Of a stretch of DNA of 64,000 nucleotides, positions 10,335 to 20,625 are shown piece by piece. Origin of the DNA: Plenodomus lindquistii (lineage: Eukaryota > Ascomycota > Dothideomycetes > Pleosporales > Leptosphaeriaceae); contig JANUWI010000009.1 in NCBI GenBank assembly GCA_025504975.1, positions 1,178,001-1,242,000 of the forward strand, given 5' to 3'. Made by a program: the position numbers and the translations under genes. How positions within the stretch are numbered: position 1 is the stretch's first letter; every line of letters starts with the position of its first letter. The notes under the pieces were generated by a model. The model saw only the letters and a list, made by a program, of their open reading frames with translations. It had not been told where the DNA came from and did not search any database.

Positions 10335-10346
10335 GAGTTCGAATCG
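10335..10346 (+). promoter_or_regulatory. Possible downstream B box of the U6 gene
   Basis: GAGTTCGAATCG resembles the Pol III B-box consensus GGTTCGANTCC and lies about 100 bp beyond the U6 terminator. Yeast SNR6 has a downstream B box at a similar distance. No tRNA could be folded around it, which favours an extragenic U6 element, but the match is imperfect. Confidence 0.45.
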
Positions 10347-10446
10347 GCGAGTGGCTCTTTTGCTGTTCTTTTTGCACAAAAGTGAGAGTTTGGGGTGGTG
10401 GGTGGCACGAGCGCGAACAAGAGGCCAGATCCAAAGAGGGGAAAAC

Positions 10447-10503
10447 TTGTAACTTCTTTTTAATTGAGCGTGTCATCCTCAGTGTAGGGGCCATGCTAAT
10501 TCT
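10447..10503 (-). pseudogene. Truncated, intronless U6 copy (processed pseudogene)
   Basis: Read on the minus strand, this matches U6 from ATTAGCATGGCCCCT to near the 3' end, with GACACGCTCA joined directly to ATTAAA and no intron. The U6 5' half is missing. Of six differences from the intact gene, five are transitions (two G-to-A, two C-to-T, one A-to-G). It lies tail-to-tail with the intact gene, about 210 bp away. Loss of the intron and 5' truncation suggest reverse transcription of spliced U6. It lacks the ACAGAGA box and cannot be functional. Confidence 0.85.
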
Positions 10504-12742
10504 GCGGCGCTTCGCTGCGGGCGCTGAAGTTAAAGGTGCCAGAGTTCTACCGGTCGAGATGCAGTATTTCGCAATCATACTACTATTCACGAGCTCATAA
10601 TCTGCGGACTTCTTCTCACGTACATCGCGGTCATATTCTAGGGTAGTGTACAGCTGGACAACTGTACTGTATATTCCAAGGACTACTATCGAATTACATT
10701 CTGTATACCTTTTCGAATTGAGCTGCCCTGTGCTTCTTGATAGATTGATCAGATACGCAAATTTTCAATGCATACGCAATCCATCTAGACCTACAATATA
10801 TAATTCTCTATAATGTCAAAGGCAATGTAGAAGTGTTTTGTTGTTTCATGCTCTCTGGAAAAACATCTAACTTACAATCTATTAAAAACGTGCATGTCGC
10901 GAGAAACATACTTCGCAAACATGACTAGCCCTAGCCATCACGTAGTCTGCGTACATGAAGCTACCACAATGGACTATGATGTCATTTGCGCAAATTACGC
11001 TAATAATGTATGCGTAACAGATAATTATAAAGACACATGCCAGGCCCTCACAAATCTTTACATGGGCCCCGGCAGGGCCACGGAGCGCAAAGAACCAATG
11101 TTTCGGACTACATAGCACTAGACTTGGTAGTATCAGAGTGACATACATACAGGTAGCTCACTCCATTTCGGCTAGTACATAATGATTTACAAGATTATCT
11201 AGCAGAAAACGAAGCTCGTAGTCCGCTGAGACTGGTTTCTCGCTGACGCTCCCTACTAAGCCATTGCCTAGAATTCACCTGGCTGACGTGGGAAAGTCGA
11301 CTGCGGATCTCAGATACGGAGCTCCAGAATGCGCTTTTACTCAACTTCCATTGACCGCGGTAACGAGGTGACGATGCGGGGTGGGTTCGACTCGCGACCC
11401 GAAGACCATCCCCGCTCTCACCATGTGATTCGGTGTCTCTATTCGCCAGTCAAATACCAGGTTTTTGATCGTCAGATTCGCCGCCCTGAGAGCATTATTC
11501 AGCATGTTCACGCACGCGATAACGTGACTGGCTGATGTTAGATCATAATGGAGGGTCGTCAAGGCAAGAGTATCTCGCAGGCAAACTGGTTCGTTCACTG
11601 GTTTGACGATGGCGTTATAGAAAACTTAATCTTTGCTGTTGATGTACTACGATCAAAGTACTCAGCTGATACCGCTGGCATGCAATGAACAGATTCTAGT
11701 AAAAGTTTCGAGTATCGCTCACAGGAAACTATGAGATTACGAAAGCTATCAAACAGTACAGTTGTACACTCCACGGTATAGTAAGAATATAGCATAGTTG
11801 TTATATCATATCTTGCAAGATTCTGGCTATGCCGTGTCCAAACCCATAGTAATCATTCCGAGGATGTATGCACCAAAACGTATGCAAATTTTCGTCGGCG
11901 AAGACTTGTCCGCGCATCCCACACGCATTCTTAACTTCTCAGCCTCGTATACGCTAATCATTTTGGTCTTCGCCCCATTTGGAATGCCTTGTGAGAGCCT
12001 GTGAACATGCATGGAAACAAATCGTTGCGATCCTAATATGCACCACCTCAGTGCTTGGGGCGCGCGGCTTGCGGAACCTCAGAGGTGGACGTGTCCTATT
12101 GGATGCTACTGAAGATATGGTGAGGAGGGAATTGTTGTCTCCACCGACATGTTCACGAGCGTTGCGATGACGCTTAGTATTCGTGCTTCGTGCGGGTAAG
12201 ATCGTTATTTAGTGGTCCGAGGTGCCTTTGGGTCGACGTTTAGGGAACAGGAAACGGTGTTGGACATAGCATATGCGTTTCACGTGCATCTATGTAGGCA
12301 GAGGCGCTGGGCTGTGTGCGGTCTTTTTCCACCGAGCGATATATGTCTTGCGCGGGCTGCCGGCTTGGGCTTGCTCTCAAGTGAAGTATTAGAGCCTACA
12401 TAAAGGTGGGGAAAGGGTCCGCGTTCACGTTGGCTTCATATTGAGTCACACTAGAAAGCGCTTTTTTGCAAATATATGGAAACGTGGCAATCGTTTTTGG
12501 TCAAAATGAAGCAACTGGCTGTCCATGTCGATCCCAGGCTACGTTTCCCGTTGTAAAGTAGCCAAATAGGCTGACCGGCCTGTCAATTTGAAACCTCCCT
12601 ATATAAGAGAGATTCGTGTCAGATAACAGCTTCTGCGTTCCGTAATTTTGAAAGAGTCCCCAGAGAGTGCGCCGCGGCTATGCGATGCAATCTTATCTGC
12701 CCTCCCATAGTGCCAACCACCGCGTGAACCACGCACCAGTGC
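10504..12742. other. Intergenic region without a recognised gene
   Basis: About 2.2 kb with only short frames and no domain. A TTCGACTCGCGACCC stretch near 11387 looks slightly like a tRNA T-loop, but no tRNA fold fits. Confidence 0.5.
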
Positions 12743-15700
12743 TCACTTGAACTGCTTGCACAGATCCAGACTCTCCCGCGCAACCCCACGGAGAATCCGC
12801 TCCGCTTCATCGCCCAAGATACTCAGGCCCTTGCGAAACTTGATGCCTTCTGGTGTATCGTTCTCCTTCTTTCGCTTCATTCGGTCGAATGCCTTCTCTA
12901 CTTGGAGAAGCATGCCGTCCAGATCTTTGGCCAGTTGTTGGCTCGCTTCTTCCAGGGCTTCCACTGCATCCTCCCTGGCCCAGCCGGACAACTCGGCAAA
13001 GGGCCCGGTGGGACCTGGAATAGCTCCTTTCAAGAACTCCTTACGAGCGTCGAACATTGTTACACCTGTGAGTTAGTGTCAGCATGCGTTTACAATAATG
13101 GCAATGATACATACCCTTGCCGGCACCCTTTTTTCCCCAGGCTTCTTCATAGATATCTGACATAGCATCGGGGAAGTAGTCGTCCTCCCTGACGAGAGTG
13201 GCTCTCAGATGCACAAGGCTGTAACTTGTTAGCGAGAACTCCACATGCTGGTGATAGGAGGAAGATACATCAATTGGTCCTTGAGACGTTTCGTCGCCTT
13301 ATCCACATAAAGGTCGACGCTGTCGTGATAAAGCGTGAGGCTGTCCTTGAAACATGATTTGTACGCGTCACAAGCCAAGGCCTTCGGGTCGTCTGAGAGT
13401 GCTGTCAGTGTAGTTACGGATACGACGAGATAGATGGACTTACTCTTCAGCGTCTCGTCCAACTCACGAAGTACTTCTTTGGTTGCCTGAGCTGCATCTG
13501 CTCTGAAAGTCTCCACTGAATCATCGATGATGGTGCGGAAAGCCATGTCGATGGCACCTTTGACCGGTGCCATCAAGTCCTCATCCCAGTTCAGTTTGAT
13601 GCCCTTCTTCTTCTGGATGTATCTGCCTACGATGAATGAGCGGGCATAAAAACTGTGAATGTCTGGCCTGACTTACCCTTCTTGTTGATACACGCTCGAT
13701 GACTCGCAGCATTCTACAGGAACATTAGCGGCGTTAGCAACTTCTGTGACGATGCAACGTACAAGCTGTTCCCACTTTGTGAGGCTCTTCTTCGCGCTAA
13801 TATCAAACCTGGTCTGCAGCGCAGGGTCCGCCAAGTTGTTCTGGAGTAACTTGATGGCCGTAGTAATGAACTGCTTCGCGAGTTCCTTCACGCGTGCAGC
13901 CAGTACCTGGAGATGTCAGCTTAGTCCCAGTGACTAAGGAAGTCACTCCGGTGTACATACATCTCGAGTCTTGTGAACGATGTCCACAAGATGATTCGCT
14001 CTCGCGATTGTTGTCGTACTGCAAGACATCTTTATGATGCTGAGAAGTGTCGGGGTGCTGACTCTAATGAAGTGATCAAGGCATGCCGTCTTTCCTCTTG
14101 AGGGCAACGAGTAGATGTGAGAGCATAACGCCGGTATCTGAGTCTGTTCCAACGTCATAGTGGCTGCGTTGAGCTGGTCTGAGGTGTCGTAACCACGAAG
14201 ATGGCGCATGTACATCCGGTTGGAAACACAGTATACGGCAGCCCCAGCATCGTCGCCTGTGTTGGCACGGTAGTTCCCGCCAAGAACACGGCTGACTTGT
14301 TTGTTTCGGCTCTCAATGAGGATGTCTCTGCGCCTGTGGCTGTTAGTCTTCTTGCTGCACGGCAAGGCCAAGTGATACTCACTGCTTCTCAAGGGTGTTC
14401 TTCTTTGACATGAGCTTCTTCTTCTCCTTTTTCTTTCTCTTGTTCACTTCCTTGCTCTTCTTGTCCTTTCGGGTGCGTTGAAGCTCATCGGCAATGGCAG
14501 TGATCGCTTTCACGAGTTCCTTCAACTTCTGATCAATATCTAAGAGCTGTTCTTGCGATGTTACGTCCAGGTTCGAAGCCGAGCTACCCTCTGCGTTGAG
14601 GTCCTAATTGGAGATCAGCTTGGGAGGATGTCAAGATGAGCTGGGTGAACTTACATCCGATCTTGTGGCCACCAGAATAACACTTCCGCTCCGCTTTCGC
14701 CGAAAGGCCTCGACATACTGGTGTTGGAATGTAGTGTTATCTTGCACGCGATCAATCTTTGCTACGACGATGGTCATATCACAAGTTTTGAGGTACCGCT
14801 GGGCGTTCTGCACACGGAAGTAGTTGACGTCGGAGGAGCCCGGTACATCGGCAACAACGACGTTTTGTTTCAGAATGGGCGAGTTCAAAGTAACGCTGGG
14901 CCATGTTAACAAGTAGGTTCAACGTGCAGGAGTGAGATCTTGCTCACCGAACCATTCTGACCAGCGGCCATGGCGTAAATCCGAGCGGGCGGCCTCTAAA
15001 GCTCGCATGCAGAACATCTCGGGTGAACGGGTGGTACTGCTCGATCAAGTTTTCTGGCGTGTTGGAGCCGAAGCATACAGATGTCTCGCCTTCCCCAACG
15101 AACATATTGCGAACGTCCGCTGTCCATCCAAGAAGTTGAGGCAAGACCTTGTTGTCTAGGGCGGACGTTGCAGTACCCATAAAGCCCTCGATGTCGTCCT
15201 GACCAAGGCGATCGGCAAACATCTGCTGCAGACATTCCTGCGCTGTTTTCATCTGGCTAAGATCGTTGTCGTCCACATCATCGGCATTCTGCGCCTGCTT
15301 CTGCTTCACAGCAAACCACTGCCTGAACAGGTCCGTGACAAGCTTGATGCAAACCGTCAGATCGAAGAACTCTACTTCAGCGGCGTATGGGGTTAACTGT
15401 GAGAGTGGTGATTGCTTAAACTCAGTGATCACACAAGTGCATGCACCACCTTCATCGCTCTGCAGATAGAATTAGTACGTTGGACATCTTTATAGGTCAG
15501 CTATTCTCTCACCTCAGGGTTAAGATTCACTGTGCCAAGGATGGCATTCAACAGGGCAGACTTTCCAACTCCAGTGTCGCCCGCAACAGCCAATCTGACA
15601 ACATCCTGATACTTGAACTTCTTGGTCTTCACAATGTCATTCCGAAGGTGTGTAGCTTCTTCGTCCTCGTAGCCACTATTCACGGCTGTGTTGATGTAAT

Positions 15701-16395
15701 TGATGAATACGCTCAAGACTTCTTTTGTAACGTCTTCTGTGAGTTGAAAGCCCGGGTGGTATATCGGTAGTTTCGGTCGAACCTGTTGATCAGGATCGTG
15801 TGGCGCGATTCGCTCCTCTTCATCGTCAGAATCTGTGTCGGGATCGGAGTCGGAGTGCTCAGAGTCACTATCCATTACGGAGGCTGTATCCAGTGAGCTT
15901 TTATTCTGAGCGCTCCGGGTTTAGGTAAATACCTTTTCTCTTAGTCCCAGCTGCTGTGTTGGCGGCGTTCTCTACTGGAGCCTGCGTGCGATACATCGGC
16001 TCCCACCCTTCCATACGTTCTGCGGCATCCCTCTCAATCTTCGCGAGTAAGTTGAGGAAGAATGAGTGCCCTTCATCCTGGGGTTGCTCTACATCTTGGG
16101 CTGGCGAGTCGATTGGAACTGTCATGACGGCAATTGGAACTGCATTCTCTACGACGGCGGCCGGAATCGTATTCTCTGCGACGGCAACTTGAACTGTATC
16201 CTCCACCCCGGTAACTGGAACTGTATTCTCTACGACGGCGGCCGGAATCGTATTCTCCGCGACACCAACCGGAACCGTATTCTCCACGACGACAACTGGA
16301 ACCGGATTCTCCACAACCGGCGGCACAAGACCATCAGGTTCGAAGAGAGGACTCTCGAGACGCTCGCGGCCCGCCTCATCCATATCAGTGTCCAT
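12743..16395 (-). CDS. Large P-loop GTPase, SLIP-GC/dynamin-like
   Basis: Eleven exons assemble in phase into 1049 residues: 15933-16395, 15513-15883, 14948-15459, 14655-14895, 14383-14603, 13961-14333, 13677-13906, 13444-13622, 13269-13401, 13115-13218 and 12743-13065. Introns are mostly 41-55 nt (the rest 49-96) with standard signals. The P loop is GDTGVGKS (256-263), followed by a threonine-containing EGGACT segment (probable switch I), G3 DVPG (465-468) and a G4-like TRSD (526-529). A long helical region follows, with a very basic KKSKEVNKRKKKEKKKL stretch that may be a nuclear signal. The acidic segment MDSDSEHSDSD precedes the G domain. Fungal proteins of this kind resemble animal nuclear GTPase SLIP-GC; the function in fungi is not established. 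The N terminus carries nine-residue repeats. Confidence 0.85.
16105..16320 (-). repeat. Coding minisatellite: VVENTVPV-type nine-residue repeats
   Basis: Within the first exon of the large GTPase, about eight imperfect copies of a nine-residue unit (VVENTVPVG, VAENTIPAA, VVENTVPVT and so on) occupy roughly residues 26-97. At DNA level this is a 27-30 bp tandem repeat. Copies alternate between ENTVP and ENTIP forms, suggesting duplication of a two-unit block. Copy number is likely to vary between strains. Confidence 0.85.
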
Positions 16396-17650
16396 GATGA
16401 TCGAGCAGCAACGTGCGTGCTGGCAATGTACGTTGGAGAAGTGTCGAACTGATGCTGACCGAAGACTGAAAGTGGAAGGCGGAGTACCAAAGGCTCAATT
16501 GAGGAGGAGTAGAGAGTAGGAGAGTAAGAGGGTAGAAATCCAGAAGCAAAAGGTCCAGCCCTCAGGCTGAATACTCATCTCCCTCAGCGATACACCTCGC
16601 CCCAAGTGAGAGAAGCCCTCACACGTCGAGCCCGCCCGCCCAAGCAAGCAAGCAAGCGCAACTCCCACCATCTCGCCGTCACCTCGACTGTGCCCAAGTG
16701 AGAGAGCTTCGGCTCGCAGCAGTTCTCGCCTCCACAGGCAGGCACAACAGCAGGTCCCAGGCATCCCATATCACGCGCGAAAGCGCCAAACAGCGTACAG
16801 CGAGCTCCGCGTAGCTGCGTCTCGTCTCTCACCTCGTCTCCTTGTCGATTTGGTAGAAAAGGGGATGTAGGCGTCAAGGCAGCGTCACCACGGCTCTCTC
16901 TGTAAATTACATGCCCACCCATCTCGATACCGCACTGCAGTATGCATGCGTGATTGCCATTCCACCCCATCATTGCCTTGTACAAACAAGTGTAAAGAAC
17001 GTAGGTAAACCAGGTGCGACGCGACACGGCGCGAGGCTTTCGTGTCCGAGAGTTGACTTTGGCCTAGTTTGAAGAAATCGGGGGCTAAAACCGTGCTCAG
17101 AACCCGCTGTCCGCGAAGGAGCTCGCCCGTATTTTATCGTGTCTCTATTTTTATGTTGATAGCATGACGCTTGAGCCGATATACCAGCAAGGAGACAACA
17201 AAGGCACTAAATGTCTAATATAATAATATTATCATTCCTACTCGTACAGAATAGAATACACTTGTAGAATAATTACTGCTAGTAAGACTGTTTAGTATAT
17301 AGTGTGGTGACTACGACGCTTGTGATATGGGTGACGTAATGAATACGAGCCCTCGTTGGTGTCGTTGGTTGTATGTTACAGCAGCACATTTACACGAGCG
17401 ACAATGTTTTGAAGATGAAAAAAAAAGCTAGAAAAAAAGTGTGGAGATTTTTGATAAAAATTCTTTGTAACGGTCTATCTATCAAGGTTTCAGAAACACG
17501 ATGAGTAATGAGTATGAATATGAGTATGTGTATGTATGTGTGTATGTATACATCATACAAGCCCCCCCCACCAATCAAGAAAACGCCGATGAATGCCTCC
17601 CCTTTACTATTCCAACACACCCATCCACCACACCCCACACAATCCCCATC
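16396..17650. other. Intergenic region; AT-rich patch and simple repeats
   Basis: About 1.25 kb. It holds the promoter of the large GTPase, an AT-rich patch at 17215-17310 and a TATG-type simple repeat at 17505-17550. No gene was recognised. Confidence 0.5.
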
Positions 17651-19528
17651 CTACACCCCCTCCAAAGCCTCCACCCCCTCAAACTGCAACCTCCTAAACA
17701 TGCCCCTCACAACCTTACACCTCTCCTCCCTCTCTTCATCCCGTCCCTTAACCAACAACCTCATCTTCCCCAACATATCCGTGCCATCCCCACGTTTCCC
17801 GCCTTCCTTGATATTCGTAAAAAACATCCTCTTCCCCTCCTTCGTATCTAATTTCTCCCACACCGGGGCCCCAGGTTCGCGCTCAACATTCGGATCCAGG
17901 TATTTGGCAAAAGAAATGAAATAATCGCTAATGGCGTTTTGCCGGCGCACCATGACTTGGCCTACGCTGCCGGCGTGCTTGGTGCCGTAGCCGTTGGATA
18001 TGTCGACGCCCCACATGACGTCCCATTGGTATTGCCAGGTTGGTACATTGGGGGGGTTGTGCTGGGCCATGGCGTTGCTGGCGAGGTAGGTAGGGCAGAT
18101 ATAGCGGATGTCGCCTTGGGCTTTTGCAACGGCGTCCCAGTACTTGCCGCTGTCGGGCCAGTGGCGGTCGTTTGGGTAGGTTTTTACGAGCGTGGAGAGG
18201 TCCTCGTCGGTGAGTAAGGGGTAGTGGTCTTTGAGGTAGGATTTAAAGTCTGCGGCGCTGTTGGTGTCTTTTTTCACTTGGTCGGTGCCTTCGTTGGAGG
18301 TGAAGCCGATGATGGTGGGGATTTTGGCGTAGGAATTGTGGAGGATGGCTGCGGGGGCGGGTTGCGTCCAGAGACCGCCTTTGGGTTCCGTCGTGGGCGC
18401 CCACATCCAGCGGGGAGGGGTGTGCCGGCCGGGGAAGGTCATGGGGTAGTTTTCGTAGTACAGGTCTCCGGGGCTCGAGTTGCGGACGCAGGTTATGTCG
18501 CTGCAGTTTAGGCCGTCTGCGACCTCGTTCCAGAATTTCTCGGCTTGGGGTGGTGTGAAGAAGGTGGGGGAGGCGGGGGACTGGGCGATGGCGCCGTGGA
18601 AGAGTTGCTTGCGGCCGGTGCCGGGGACGGAGACGTAGTTGTCGCCGTCGTTGGCGGTGAGTTGCAGGAGCACGGATGCGCCGCCTGCGCTGGTGCCCAT
18701 GATGACGACGTGGTCTGGGTTTCCGCCGAAGAAGCGAATGTATTTCTGGATCCACTCGAGCGACGCCCTCTGATCGCGTAGCGCGTTGTTGTAGTCGCCG
18801 TCTTTTGCAATCTCCTCGCCGGAAAGGAAACCATAGATGCCGTTGCGGTAATACATGGTAACAACAATAATCCCCTTGTCCAGTTTTCCATCCACGCCCT
18901 TGTCCCTACGACTCTTCTCCACCATCTCCCCACCATTACTCCGCCCAGGAAGATGAAACCCCCCGCCCGGAATATTCACCAACACGGGCAAATCATCCCC
19001 CGCCTGCGCATCAAACGGCGTAAAGACATTCAAACTCAAACAATCCTCTGTAATCCGCGTCTTAATCCCCAACACCTCATCACCCGCAACATCCTCCTTA
19101 TTCCGCAGACTCGCGTCAATCTTCTGGATCCGCGGACACATGCCCAGGCTCCCATCCCACACCAAAGGCTCCTCGTTCCGCCCAAGGCCATACGTGCGAT
19201 TTACCGGCTGCGGCCCGCGAAACCGATTCTTACCCGCCGTTGTAGCGGCGTAGGGAATATTCCAATAGCTCCGCACTTTATCCGTGACATTGGGTTTGAT
19301 GGCGAGGTAGTCGAGCGTGACGATGTTGGGATCCCGCGGGTCTTTGAGCGGCGCGACGAAGGCGGGTGTGGAGGGACGCGAGGTCAGCGGCGGTATCCAG
19401 TCTGTGCTTGGTCGCAGGTCGGGGCTGTACAGAAAGGCAAATGTGAAGGCGAGGACGATGACGGCGAGGAGGCCGAGGAGGATGCGCCGGTCGAAGATGA
19501 GACTCGAGTTGAGGGCGCGGATGGCCAT
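17651..19528 (-). CDS. Carboxylesterase type B (alpha/beta hydrolase) with N-terminal membrane anchor
   Basis: The single-exon protein has 625 residues. Residues of about 14-34 (ILLGLLAVIVLAFTFAFLY) form an uncleaved-looking signal anchor, so the catalytic domain should face the secretory lumen or cell exterior. The family signatures are present: EDCLSLNVFTP and the nucleophile elbow GTSAGGAS with the catalytic Ser near residue 279, preceded by the oxyanion motif PGGGFH. An EGTD segment is a candidate for the acidic triad member; the catalytic His was not assigned with certainty. The enzyme should hydrolyse carboxylic esters; fungal members act on lipids, xenobiotics or secondary metabolites, and the substrate cannot be told here. 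No clustered pathway genes flank it. Confidence 0.88.
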   Translation of the reverse strand: MAIRALNSSLIFDRRILLGLLAVIVLAFTFAFLYSPDLRPSTDWIPPLTSRPSTPAFVAPLKDPRDPNIVTLDYLAIKPNVTDKVRSYWNIPYAATTAGKNRFRGPQPVNRTYGLGRNEEPLVWDGSLGMCPRIQKIDASLRNKEDVAGDEVLGIKTRITEDCLSLNVFTPFDAQAGDDLPVLVNIPGGGFHLPGRSNGGEMVEKSRRDKGVDGKLDKGIIVVTMYYRNGIYGFLSGEEIAKDGDYNNALRDQRASLEWIQKYIRFFGGNPDHVVIMGTSAGGASVLLQLTANDGDNYVSVPGTGRKQLFHGAIAQSPASPTFFTPPQAEKFWNEVADGLNCSDITCVRNSSPGDLYYENYPMTFPGRHTPPRWMWAPTTEPKGGLWTQPAPAAILHNSYAKIPTIIGFTSNEGTDQVKKDTNSAADFKSYLKDHYPLLTDEDLSTLVKTYPNDRHWPDSGKYWDAVAKAQGDIRYICPTYLASNAMAQHNPPNVPTWQYQWDVMWGVDISNGYGTKHAGSVGQVMVRRQNAISDYFISFAKYLDPNVEREPGAPVWEKLDTKEGKRMFFTNIKEGGKRGDGTDMLGKMRLLVKGRDEEREERCKVVRGMFRRLQFEGVEALEGV

Positions 19529-19715
19529 GGTGGGCGTGTCGTGGGGGGTTGGAGGTCAATGAGCGTGGTGTGGTTCCGTGTCGCGTACGGTGCGTTGGGT
19601 TTATCGCGAGCGGCGAGGCTGCATTTGCGCTGATGGCTGTGTCGTTGGAAAGGCGATATCTATCCAGCCCTAGCGTGTTGCGGATAACGTCAAGCAAAAC
19701 CCCAACAAGCAAAAG

Positions 19716-19747
<32 letters not shown>

Positions 19748-20625
19748 AAGAAACCCCACCGCCCAAAATCCAACAATCAAACCATCAACGTATCCAACTC
19801 TCCCCCATGTCATCCCATCCCAGAAAGCTTCCCTGCCCTGCCCACGAATCAGGCCCAGGGGGCGCGGGAAATGCGGCAAACCCGCTTCCCTTGGCGCTGA
19901 CGCGTTTTATCGAGATGAGAAAGTTGGCCATGTACAAATCCCATGGCGAAGGTCGCGCGCACAAGGCTGGGGGGGTTTTTTCTTGTCAAAGTCGTCGTTT
20001 TGTTGCATGCATGGAATTTGCAGTCATGCGATTTGAAACTCTACAAGTAGCTCGCTCGTATTCGGGACGCTTCAGTGCAAGGTGACGTACGTCTCAATAC
20101 GGACACGAACACGCGATCTAGGCGGCGGCGCGCATGTAGCCGCAGCCTTATGCGTGGCTTCACCAAGGTAGATGTGTACATACTCTAAAAGTAGTCTTAC
20201 CTTAGCCGCCGCTTATGCATTGAGGCTCTGGCTCTGCGTGTGCAGCCTTGCATTTTACACGTTGCTATAACAGCACAGCATGTTTTGCTTCTTTCTTTCT
20301 TTAGCTTTCGAATCAAAAATCCTGCGTGTGAGAAAGAAAAGGAAAAAATTGCCGTGGTTCTCATGTCCTCTTTCTCTATACATTCAATCGCGACATCTAA
20401 AACGGCCCATGACGTTACCTAATCCTACGCAGGCCAGGCCCAGCCCGTCAATGCAATCAATCGTCATCCACTCATCCATCAATCGAATCTCCATCCATTA
20501 CTCCAACCCTACTCACTCCCAAACACCTATATATGCATATGTACGCGTATCTTCCCCCCACCCCCAACATCAATCGCCCCAAACCCAATAAACACCCAAA
20601 CCAAAACAATTGATTCATGAGACCA
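19529..20625. other. Intergenic region with a GA microsatellite
   Basis: About 1.1 kb upstream of the carboxylesterase. It contains a (GA)n run at about 19720-19746, immediately next to the promoter. No gene was recognised. Confidence 0.55.

Noticed and set aside
11329..11410. TTCGACTCGCGACCC resembling a tRNA T arm
   Set aside because: No D arm or anticodon stem can be placed upstream, and the match to the B-box consensus is incomplete.
18953..19633. Plus-strand frame of 226 codons
   Set aside because: Antisense to the carboxylesterase, whose motifs and frame are clear.
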